24,260 bases of DNA from a virus: IMG/VR virus record IMGVR_UViG_3300031774_000148, positions 1-24,260 of that record. The stretch is one strand, 5' to 3'. Below are positions 14,814-20,888 of the stretch, piece after piece. The notes beneath the pieces were generated by a model. It was not told the DNA's origin. It did not search any database and saw nothing but the letters and a program-made list of their open reading frames with translations. The position numbers and the translations under genes were made by a program. Every line of letters begins with the position of its first letter. The stretch's first letter is position 1.

Positions 14814-15860
14814 ATGGCTAAAGGCTTAGATTGTGGAACAAGTTATTATATAACAGCCACAGAAAAAAGTATGAAAAAACAAAGGAATGTATTCTTAACC
14901 GTTGACGGAGATGCAAATCAAGTTAAACGAATGTTAAAAAGACAAAGAATACCTTTTGTAGAAAAAGCAGGTAAGGTTCACATCGTTGGACAACATGCTT
15001 TTAACTACGCACAAATATTTAGTACGACAGAATTAAAGAGACCAATGTCTCAAGGGTTATTAAACCCGAAGGAAAAAGATGCACTACCTGTATTGAATGC
15101 GATTATAGGTGAGTTGGTTGGAAAAGCTAAAAAAGATGAAGTATGTGTTTATTGCATACCAGCAAAACCAATCGACCAAACAAGAGAAGTTTCTTATCAC
15201 GAAGATGTGTTGAAGCAGATTATTGAAACATATGGATACAATGTCAAAGTTATAGAGGAGAGTGTTGCTCTCGCTTACGAAGGCCTTGTAGATAATGACT
15301 TGACGGGGATAGCAATATCTATGGGTGCCGGGATGTGTAATGTATGTGTGATGTATCAAGGGATGAGTGCACTCTCCTTTTCTGTAGCAAGAGGTGGAGA
15401 TTGGATAGATGAAAATGTAGCAAGTGATTGTGGTGTTACAAAGGCAAAAGTGATAAGTGTTAAAGAGAACTCAAGTAAGTTAGATTTAACAAAAAGTGCA
15501 ATAAATGATATTTATAATGAGGGAAGTGATGAGTATAACATCATTAATGCTATTAGAAGTTATTACGGAGCATTAGTGAATTACTTGTTGACAAACCTAA
15601 CAAATCAGTTTAACAATGCTGAAAGTGTACCAAACTTTCCTGAATCCATACCAATTGTATTTGGTGGTGGAACAAGTTTAGTAAAGGGTTTTATGGAAGT
15701 TGTAGGGGAACAATTTAATCAAGATGAATTTCCTATTGATGTGGAGAAATTTACATTAGTGGAAGATGCTCACACAGCAGTCGCAAGAGGTTGTTTGAGT
15801 GAAGCACAATTAATTGAAGAAGAGGAGCAAGAGGGTGAAAATCAAGAAGAGTCAGCTTAA
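14814..15860 (+). CDS. Actin-like ATPase (MreB/ParM/Hsp70 superfamily)
   Basis: 348 residues with the actin-fold nucleotide motifs in order: phosphate 1 LDCGTS (5-10), connect/phosphate region KVIEESVALAYEGL (about 144-157), phosphate 2 ISMGAGMCNVCVMYQG (about 167-182), SVARGGDWIDENVA (about 190-203, like the GGD-hDE segment of MreB) and adenosine motif PIVFGGGTSLVKGF (about 277-290). In phosphate 2 the usual first Asp is Ser (I-S-M-G-A-G), so hydrolysis may be altered. The acidic C-terminus follows a CLSE/A match at about residue 330. Probably filament-forming; DNA or capsid positioning would be inference. Its codon use looks slightly different (more GGG, GTG and ACG), hinting at transfer. 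Its membrane-anchored neighbour at 14501 and location inside a head operon are unusual. Confidence 0.8.
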   Translation: MAKGLDCGTSYYITATEKSMKKQRNVFLTVDGDANQVKRMLKRQRIPFVEKAGKVHIVGQHAFNYAQIFSTTELKRPMSQGLLNPKEKDALPVLNAIIGELVGKAKKDEVCVYCIPAKPIDQTREVSYHEDVLKQIIETYGYNVKVIEESVALAYEGLVDNDLTGIAISMGAGMCNVCVMYQGMSALSFSVARGGDWIDENVASDCGVTKAKVISVKENSSKLDLTKSAINDIYNEGSDEYNIINAIRSYYGALVNYLLTNLTNQFNNAESVPNFPESIPIVFGGGTSLVKGFMEVVGEQFNQDEFPIDVEKFTLVEDAHTAVARGCLSEAQLIEEEEQEGENQEESA

Positions 15861-16986
15861 AGAATTAATCAAACAAACTATCGTTGATTTAACTGAAAAA
15901 ACATTTGGTTCAAAAGCACAATATGATGCTTATAGAAAAAAACATAACTTGAAACCCGGTAGTAAACATAAAGTAGCTGGTAAAACAGTTACTGTTAGAG
16001 ACACTAAAAAAATATCAAAGTCTGCTAAGAAAAAAGCTGACAAATTTGCAGCTGCTCAAAATGCTAAATTAGATGCTGCTGAAAAAGCAGCAAAGAAAAA
16101 AAAGAAATCAACATATACTCATAAAGGTGATGATAAATTGGTTAGTCTTAAAGTTAGAAAAGAATCAGTTAGTAAAAGTAGAAGATACACTGTAAAAGAA
16201 GTAAGAACATGGATGAAAAAATTAGAAGAGAATCGTTATAAGAAAGTATATAATTCAGACGCTCGTAGAGTTGCTTGGATGGTGAATAACGAAGGTGTTG
16301 AATTATCTGAAATGCCACAATCAATGAGTAAGAAATGGACAAAGGCTCAATACGGAAGAGAAAGATATTTGGCTACTGAGTTTTTGAAATCTAAATCAGA
16401 ACAAATGACTGAAGGAAAACTTACAGAAGCAATTAGTGGTGCTGATAGAAAAATACTATTCATTCTTGTTAGAGAAATAGTTAGAAATCTTAAATCACAA
16501 ATTAAAAATATGGATGTGAATAATAAATCTCATTTGAATAGAGTTGGTAGTTCAATTCTTGCTATCATAAGAGCTATGTCATATTCACCAGATAATGTGA
16601 ATTATAAAAACTTTAAAAAGTATTTTCCAAAGAACTTTAATAGTAAATTAATTCAAAAGAAATTAAAACAATTCCATAGTCAAAACGACAAAGTCCAAGT
16701 AACATTAGTCACACAAGCTATAAAGAATGAACTTGGTGAAGGAAAACTTAAAGAAGCTTATAGGTCTCAATCAATATTTTTTGATAAAAAAGATAAATCA
16801 AAATTAGAAAAACTTTTAAAAAAACATAAAGGAAAATTTCCATTCAATCCATCAGGTGAATCAGTTGTAAATTGGTCATTAAATGATAAAGGTAGTAAAG
16901 GACTTGAGTGGAGTGGTATTCCAAAAGCAAATTATAATAAAGCAGTAGAATTTTTTATGAAATACAAACTAAATCCAAGAGGTTAA
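15835..16986 (+). CDS. Putative internal-head polyprotein with three cleavage-type sites
   Basis: 383 residues from the GTG at 15835, chosen because GAGGAG (15822-15827) lies 7 nt upstream; it overlaps the ATPase gene by 26 nt. The leader (KIKKSQLKELIKQTIVDLTE21/K) resembles an amphipathic targeting helix. Residues 22-198 are Lys/Ala-rich with a tract of Ala-Lys repeats (about 60-92) and end E-G-K-L-T-E198/A. Residues 199-307 are a helical module (KILFILVREIVRNLKSQIK) ending E-G-K-L-K-E307/A. Residues 308-383 are a small basic alpha/beta module (SQSIFFDKKDKSKLEKLLKK). The two cassettes are nearly identical in DNA to the one at 12070. Predicted pieces: 21, 177, 109 and 76 residues. The module functions are unknown. 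Confidence 0.72.
   Translation: MKIKKSQLKELIKQTIVDLTEKTFGSKAQYDAYRKKHNLKPGSKHKVAGKTVTVRDTKKISKSAKKKADKFAAAQNAKLDAAEKAAKKKKKSTYTHKGDDKLVSLKVRKESVSKSRRYTVKEVRTWMKKLEENRYKKVYNSDARRVAWMVNNEGVELSEMPQSMSKKWTKAQYGRERYLATEFLKSKSEQMTEGKLTEAISGADRKILFILVREIVRNLKSQIKNMDVNNKSHLNRVGSSILAIIRAMSYSPDNVNYKNFKKYFPKNFNSKLIQKKLKQFHSQNDKVQVTLVTQAIKNELGEGKLKEAYRSQSIFFDKKDKSKLEKLLKKHKGKFPFNPSGESVVNWSLNDKGSKGLEWSGIPKANYNKAVEFFMKYKLNPRG
16411..16431 (+). repeat. E-G-K-L-T-E-A cassette, copy 2
   Basis: GAAGGAAAACTTACAGAAGC plus A, identical over 20 nt to 12070-12089 although 4.3 kb away in a different gene. Confidence 0.85.
16738..16758 (+). repeat. E-G-K-L-K-E-A cassette, copy 3
   Basis: GAAGGAAAACTTAAAGAAGC plus T, one mismatch from copies 1 and 2; encodes the second site of the same polyprotein. 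Confidence 0.8.
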
Positions 16987-16987
16987 T

Positions 16988-17239
16988 ATGAGAAAAAGAA
17001 AGAACTTTAGGAAACGACCTAAAGATAATTCAGAAGGTTTACAAGTAAATGTTTTTAACAACAATGTAGAAGAAGCATTAAAGAGATTGAAAAGAAAAGT
17101 AAAAAACTCTGGTATGTTACAAGAATTAAGAAAAAAAGAATATTTTGTAAAACCATCGGTTATTAAAAGAGAAAAAATAAATCTTGCAAAATTAAGAAAT
17201 CATTATAAAGTCTTAAAAGAAAAAGAAAATGATAAATAA
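16988..17239 (+). CDS. rpsU: Ribosomal protein bS21 homologue
   Basis: 83 residues. The core VFNNNVEEALKRLKRKVKNS (about 22-41) then GMLQELRKKEYFVKPSVIKR matches bS21: the N-terminal strand, V-x-x-A-L-R/K-x-x-K-R helix, G-[IVM]-[LF]-x-E-[LMV]-[RK] turn and the R/K-E/R-x-[FY]-[EV]-K-P-S motif, followed by a basic tail. Length fits the family (about 60-80). bS21 sits at the 30S platform near the 16S rRNA 3' end, where mRNA Shine-Dalgarno pairing occurs. Phage-encoded bS21 is known from large marine phages; the exchange of host bS21 to favour phage mRNA is a published hypothesis, not shown here. It precedes the scaffold/capsid operon and follows the polyprotein by 1 nt. Confidence 0.9.
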   Translation: MRKRKNFRKRPKDNSEGLQVNVFNNNVEEALKRLKRKVKNSGMLQELRKKEYFVKPSVIKREKINLAKLRNHYKVLKEKENDK

Positions 17240-17262
17240 TTATTAGTTTTTAATAAAAACTT

Positions 17263-17277
17263 TATATTTATATACAT
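17263..17277 (+). promoter_or_regulatory. Candidate late promoter, copy 3 (scaffold/capsid operon)
   Basis: ATATTTATATA at 17264-17274 followed by CATAAGAAT, in the 144-nt gap before the scaffold gene. The distance to the ATG at 17384 is about 110 nt, leaving a leader that contains the hairpin at 17289-17312. Confidence 0.65.
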
Positions 17278-17288
17278 AAGAATCTAAT

Positions 17289-17312
17289 ACACCGTCTACC
17301 CTTTTACGGTGT
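17289..17312 (+). promoter_or_regulatory. Leader hairpin upstream of the scaffold/capsid operon
   Basis: ACACCGT (17289-17295) and ACGGTGT (17306-17312) form a perfect 7-bp stem with a 10-nt loop (CTACCCTTTT). It begins about 15 nt after promoter copy 3, so it would lie at or near the 5' end of the capsid mRNA and could stabilise it. No U-tract follows, so it is not an intrinsic terminator. Confidence 0.55.
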
Positions 17313-17383
17313 CTAAATATAACTTAACAAACATTAAGTTTCCTAATAAACTTATTCCAAAAAATACATTGAGGAGAAATATC

Positions 17384-18364
17384 ATGGGAGATATTTTAAA
17401 AGAAGCTATCGCTGATGCTAAAGCAGTTAGAGAAACTGCATTAGAGAACGCAAAAATGGCTTTAGAAGAAGCATTCACACCTCAAATCAAATCTATGCTT
17501 TCTGCTAAGTTAAAGGAAGAAGAACTTGAAGAAGATGAAGTTCCTGTAACTGAAGAAGAAGATGAAATGGATGATGATGAAGGTGAAGCTGAAGAAGGTT
17601 ATCATGAAGAAGATGAAATGGGTGACGAAGAAGAAGTACCTGCTGAAGAAGGTGAACACGGTGATGAAGAAGTTGCTGATGAAGTTCCTGCTGAAGAAGG
17701 TTCTTATTCTGAAGAAGATGAAATGGGTGAAGAAGAAGAAGTTGAAGAAGAAAATCTTGACTTAGAAGCTGTTATCGCAGAACTTGAGGCTGAATTGTCT
17801 GAAGGTGAAGATGATGATGATGATGAAGTTGAAGAATCTACTGAAGCTGTTTCTGAAGATACTGTTGAAGAATCTGATGAACCTGTTGAAGAGTCTACTG
17901 AAGAAGTTGACGAAGAAATCGAAATAGACGAAAATGCTCTAACAGAAGAAGAGGACGAAGAAGAAGTTGAAGAATCTAATACTTCTGCACTTGAATCTGA
18001 ACTTAAAGAGTATAAAGAAGCTGTTTCTTTCTTAAAAGACAAACTTCACGAAGTAAACATCTTGAATGCTAAATTATTATTTACAAATAAACTATTTAAA
18101 GCTTATTCGTTAGATAATAATCAGAAACTTAAAGTGGTTGAAACATTTGACAGAGCACAAACTACAAGAGAGATTAAACTTGTTTATTCTACACTTGCAG
18201 AACAATTCTCTGACAATAGTTCAATCGTAACAAAAAAATCAATAAGTGAATCAGCTAGTTCTGCTGTTGCATCAACAAAACCTGCTCCAGAAGCTAAGAA
18301 AGTAATTTCTGAAGAGGTTGAAGTTGCTAACAGGTTTAAAAAACTTGCTGGTTTAATTAAATAA
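17384..18364 (+). CDS. Prohead scaffold protein (gp22-like)
   Basis: 326 residues from the ATG at 17384 with GAGGAG (17371-17376) upstream; I rejected the GTG at 17309, which would read through the leader. It begins MGDILKE7/AIADAKAVRETALENAKM, a helical N-terminus with a candidate gp21 site. Residues about 43-205 are extremely acidic (Glu/Asp) with internal repeats (EEDEMGDEEEVPAEEG-like units). The C-terminal part is a coiled coil (LESELKEYKEAVSFLKDKLH) and helices, ending FKKLAGLIK. An acidic, helical protein immediately upstream of the capsid gene fits gp22, the core scaffold degraded by gp21; it is longer than T4 gp22 (about 270). It is co-transcribed with the capsid gene. Confidence 0.87.
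   Translation: MGDILKEAIADAKAVRETALENAKMALEEAFTPQIKSMLSAKLKEEELEEDEVPVTEEEDEMDDDEGEAEEGYHEEDEMGDEEEVPAEEGEHGDEEVADEVPAEEGSYSEEDEMGEEEEVEEENLDLEAVIAELEAELSEGEDDDDDEVEESTEAVSEDTVEESDEPVEESTEEVDEEIEIDENALTEEEDEEEVEESNTSALESELKEYKEAVSFLKDKLHEVNILNAKLLFTNKLFKAYSLDNNQKLKVVETFDRAQTTREIKLVYSTLAEQFSDNSSIVTKKSISESASSAVASTKPAPEAKKVISEEVEVANRFKKLAGLIK
17552..17740 (+). repeat. Imperfect acidic repeats inside the scaffold gene
   Basis: GAAGAAGATGAAATGG occurs three times (ending near 17570, 17621 and 17726) and CCTGCTGAAGAAGGT twice (17639-17653, 17688-17702). They encode acidic E-E-D-E-M-G and P-A-E-E-G units, suggesting local duplication; the repeat length is irregular. Confidence 0.7.
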
Positions 18365-18367
18365 TAT

Positions 18368-18395
18368 TAGGAGATAATAAATGTCAAACTATGTA
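18368..18395 (+). promoter_or_regulatory. Strong ribosome-binding site of the major capsid gene
   Basis: TAGGAGATAATAA then ATG and the first codons; one mismatch in 28 nt from 10429-10456. AGGAGA spacing is 6 nt to the ATG. Confidence 0.75.
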
Positions 18396-20081
18396 AACGA
18401 TGCGTTATTAGACGCGTCTCCTTATAAAAAACAACAAGACGAATCAAAACATCTTGTCTCTAAATGGGATAAGACTGGTCTTCTTGATGGTTTGAATGAG
18501 GATTTTCAAAAAAGTGGTATGGCTGTTATGCTTGAAAACCAAGCAAAACAACTTATCAATGAGAACTCTGCAACTGGTGGAGGTGCTGGTGCTGGTAGTG
18601 CTGGTACGGCTGGTTCAGAGGAATGGTCTGGTGTTGCACTTCCGTTAGTTCGTAGAATTTTCGGTGAGATTGCAGCTCAAGACTTTGTAAGTGTACAACC
18701 AATGAACTTACCATCTGGTCTAGTATTTTACTTAGACTTTAAATATGGTACAAACACTGGTGTGTATGGTAACTCAAATGGACTATCTGTTGGTTCAAGT
18801 GTAGATTCACTTGCTGGTAAATCAGGTCCTAACTCTCCATCAGGTTCATCTGCTCCTTACGGTGTTGGTGGTTTGTATGGTGAAGGTAGATATGATTACT
18901 CTATCAATGTTAAAGCAGGTAATGCTTTAGCACTTGGTACAGTACAAGTTGGTTCAGAATCAGGAACTGCTGCTTCAACAGCTTCAGCTGATTATAAAGA
19001 CATCAACTTCAACCAAGAGTTTAGTGCTTCTTTAGCGGCTTCTAAACTTATCAAAGTTACTTTTGATGCTAATGCATTAGATAGTAAATTTGATGCAAAA
19101 TCTGTTAGAGCTATTAATGTTGTTAGTGGTACAGCTGATATTAATTCTGTATTACCACAATTTACAAAACTAGCTTCAAATGGAACTGATGTAACATTAG
19201 TTGTATCTGCTTCTTCATTGGCTAACTTATCAGGCGATTCAATCAAGATTGATATGCCGTTACAACCAACTGAAGCTGATAGAGGTGACTTTGAAGATAC
19301 AACAGGAACAACTGCTGCTACAATAGGTATTCCTGAAGTTGATTTACAACTTAAATCTCAAGCTATCGTTGCGAAAACAAGAAAACTAAAAGCTGTATGG
19401 TCTCCTGAGTTAGCTCAAGACTTGAATGCTTATCATTCTGTTGACGCTGAAGCTGAGTTAACTTCAATGTTAAGTGAGTATATTTCAATGGAAATTGATT
19501 TAGAAATACTTGATATGTTGATTACAGATGCTACTACAGTTGATTACTGGTCAGCTACACCTGGTGAAGATTATGAAGGTGCAGGTGCTACTGAAGCTAA
19601 CTGGAACATTACAACATTCTACGGAACAAGATATGAATGGTATCAAACTCTTTTAGGTAAAATCCAAAAGGTTTCTAACGAAATCCAAAGATTAACTATG
19701 AGAGGTGGTGCTAACTTCGTAGTTGTTTCACCGACTGTTGCTACTATCTTGGAATCAATTCCTGGATACTCAGTTTCTACAGATGGAAATAAATCTCAGT
19801 TTGCTGCTGGTGTTCAAGTTGCAGGAAGTCTAAATAATAGATTTACTGTTTATAAGAACCCATATATGACTGAAAATACTGTACTTGTAGGTTTCAGAGG
19901 AAGTAACTTCCTTGAAACAGGTGCTGTATATTCTCCATATGTACCACTAATTATGACTCCAATGGTATATGATCCAGAAGACTTCACTCCAAGAAAAGGT
20001 GTGATGACTCGATATGCTAAGAAAATGATTAGGCCTGAGTTCTATGGTAAAATCCATTGTAAAGACTTAAACTTAGTATAA
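18381..20081 (+). CDS. Major capsid protein (gp23-like)
   Basis: 566 residues, a little longer than T4 gp23 (521). After an N-terminal propeptide rich in charged residues, the sequence MLENQAKQLINE61/NSATGGGAG is the expected gp21 processing position (T4: FLTE65/A), with Asn rather than Ala after the cut. Then VQPMNLPSGLVFYLDFKYG (105-123) is the conserved gp23 block (T4 VQPMNSPTGQVFALRAVYG). Residues about 170-290 are a Ser/Ala/Thr-rich beta insert, a candidate surface-exposed domain. C-terminal segments PYVPLIMTPMVYDPEDFTP and MIRPEFYGKIH are also family-like. It follows the scaffold by 16 nt and is closed by the terminator at 20106. Confidence 0.96.
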   Translation: MSNYVNDALLDASPYKKQQDESKHLVSKWDKTGLLDGLNEDFQKSGMAVMLENQAKQLINENSATGGGAGAGSAGTAGSEEWSGVALPLVRRIFGEIAAQDFVSVQPMNLPSGLVFYLDFKYGTNTGVYGNSNGLSVGSSVDSLAGKSGPNSPSGSSAPYGVGGLYGEGRYDYSINVKAGNALALGTVQVGSESGTAASTASADYKDINFNQEFSASLAASKLIKVTFDANALDSKFDAKSVRAINVVSGTADINSVLPQFTKLASNGTDVTLVVSASSLANLSGDSIKIDMPLQPTEADRGDFEDTTGTTAATIGIPEVDLQLKSQAIVAKTRKLKAVWSPELAQDLNAYHSVDAEAELTSMLSEYISMEIDLEILDMLITDATTVDYWSATPGEDYEGAGATEANWNITTFYGTRYEWYQTLLGKIQKVSNEIQRLTMRGGANFVVVSPTVATILESIPGYSVSTDGNKSQFAAGVQVAGSLNNRFTVYKNPYMTENTVLVGFRGSNFLETGAVYSPYVPLIMTPMVYDPEDFTPRKGVMTRYAKKMIRPEFYGKIHCKDLNLV

Positions 20082-20105
20082 GTTAACTCTTTATAAACTT
20101 AGTTG

Positions 20106-20136
20106 AAAAGCCCCCTGTTTTTTAGGGGGTTTTTCT
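20106..20136 (+). terminator. Intrinsic terminator after the capsid gene
   Basis: AAAAGCCCCCT (20106-20116) pairs with AGGGGGTTTTT (20124-20134) around a 7-nt loop, 11 base pairs including one G-U, ending in a T-rich stretch. It is 25 nt after the capsid stop and just before promoter copy 4. The leading A-tract would allow function in both directions. Confidence 0.9.
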
Positions 20137-20145
20137 TTTATATTT

Positions 20146-20160
20146 GATATTTATATACGA
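20146..20160 (+). promoter_or_regulatory. Candidate late promoter, copy 4
   Basis: ATATTTATATA at 20147-20157 followed by CGAAT, directly after the terminator at 20106-20136 and about 95 nt before the ATG at 20253. Confidence 0.68.
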
Positions 20161-20235
20161 ATCAATGAAAGTAGTACTAACCAACATTGATTGTAGTTAA
20201 TTAACAATTTAGTATAACCTAAAAAGTAGTACTAA
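20160..20235 (+). promoter_or_regulatory. Structured leader with inverted and direct repeats
   Basis: AATCAATG (20160-20167) and CATTGATT (20185-20192) can form an 8-bp stem with a 17-nt loop at the expected 5' end of the mRNA. A 13-nt direct repeat, AAAGTAGTACTAA, lies in the loop (20168-20180) and again at 20223-20235; its core AGTACT is self-complementary. These may stabilise the transcript or bind a regulator; nothing else is seen in this 171-nt gap apart from the terminator, promoter and Shine-Dalgarno AGGAGA (20242-20247). Confidence 0.5.
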
Positions 20236-20252
20236 ACATTTAGGAGATAAAA

Positions 20253-20780
20253 ATGGCAAAAAGAAGTTATCGTGGAAAACATCCACACAATGATATGAAA
20301 GTAGAAACCGCTAGTTCTACTAAGTATAGTCCAAAACTTAAAACACAATACGATAAGTTAAAAGATAATAAACAAAAGTATGATTTTATTAAAACTAATT
20401 ATTATAATCCACAAGCTACTATGGTTATTTCAGGTACCGCAGATTTAGTTGCGGCATCAGCTATAACAATGAGTTCAGCTAATGGGTCAACTTTATCAAT
20501 TAAAGGTGTTGCTGGAGCTACAAATACAAGTAACAAAGTATTTAAAACTAATGGAACAGCTGCTGAAGCATCCAATGGTATCAGAGATATTGTTAATGTT
20601 CAAATGGGTGGAAAAATCACAGCATCAGTTGCAAATGACATTGTAACTTTAAAACAAGAACAACCTGGTCCAGATGGTAACAGTGCATTTACTTTAAAAG
20701 CAACAACAATAGTTCAAGCTGTAACTTTCAATGGAACAGCTGCTAACAATTCAGCAAGTATTGCTTTTAGTGGTGGATAA
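20253..20780 (+). CDS. Probable virion surface or decoration protein
   Basis: 175 residues, with a basic N-terminus (MAKRSYRGKHPHND) and a helical segment to about 50, then a Ser/Thr/Ala/Gly-rich beta domain (STLSIKGVAGATNTSNKVF; NGTAAEASNGIRDIVN; GGKITASVANDIVTLKQEQ; NGTAANNSASIAFSGG). The ordering of strand-NGTA-helix-strand-GNSAFTL and the F-x-G-G end resembles a small beta domain that I recall recurring in marine phage structural proteins; the identification is tentative. It is a one-gene unit with its own promoter, structured leader, strong ribosome-binding site and terminator, placed right after the capsid gene, consistent with a highly expressed decoration or fibre component. Confidence 0.72.
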   Translation: MAKRSYRGKHPHNDMKVETASSTKYSPKLKTQYDKLKDNKQKYDFIKTNYYNPQATMVISGTADLVAASAITMSSANGSTLSIKGVAGATNTSNKVFKTNGTAAEASNGIRDIVNVQMGGKITASVANDIVTLKQEQPGPDGNSAFTLKATTIVQAVTFNGTAANNSASIAFSGG

Positions 20781-20804
20781 TCAGTAAATTATAAACAATA
20801 ACTT

Positions 20805-20836
20805 AAAAGGGTAAGATTTATTTCTTACCCTTTTTT
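20805..20836 (+). terminator. Intrinsic terminator after the single-gene unit
   Basis: AAAAGGGTAAGA (20805-20816) and TCTTACCCTTTT (20823-20834) form a perfect 12-bp stem with a 6-nt loop and a run of T. It lies 25 nt after the stop codon and just before promoter copy 5. Symmetric A/T tails suggest bidirectional activity. Confidence 0.92.
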
Positions 20837-20845
20837 GTTTATTTT

Positions 20846-20860
20846 GATATTTATATATGA
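20846..20860 (+). promoter_or_regulatory. Candidate late promoter, copy 5 (neck operon)
   Basis: ATATTTATATA at 20847-20857 followed by TGAAGAAT, between the terminator and the ATG at 20889, about 31 nt upstream of the start. Confidence 0.68.
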
Positions 20861-20888
20861 AGAATAATACCCATTTTGGAGAATGTAA

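Noticed and set aside
15814-15834. TTG start seven codons before the polyprotein GTG
   Set aside because: GAGGAG at 15822-15827 would lie inside the gene; it is well spaced for the GTG at 15835.
17240-17256. TTATTA/TAATAA hairpin after bS21
   Set aside because: Six A-T pairs and no U-tract; too weak for an intrinsic terminator.
17309-17383. GTG start extending the scaffold by 25 residues
   Set aside because: It would begin in the leader hairpin and lacks a Shine-Dalgarno; the ATG at 17384 has GAGGAG 7 nt upstream.
17704-18042. Minus-strand Ser-rich open frame opposite the scaffold
   Set aside because: It is the complement of GAA/GAT-rich acidic codons.
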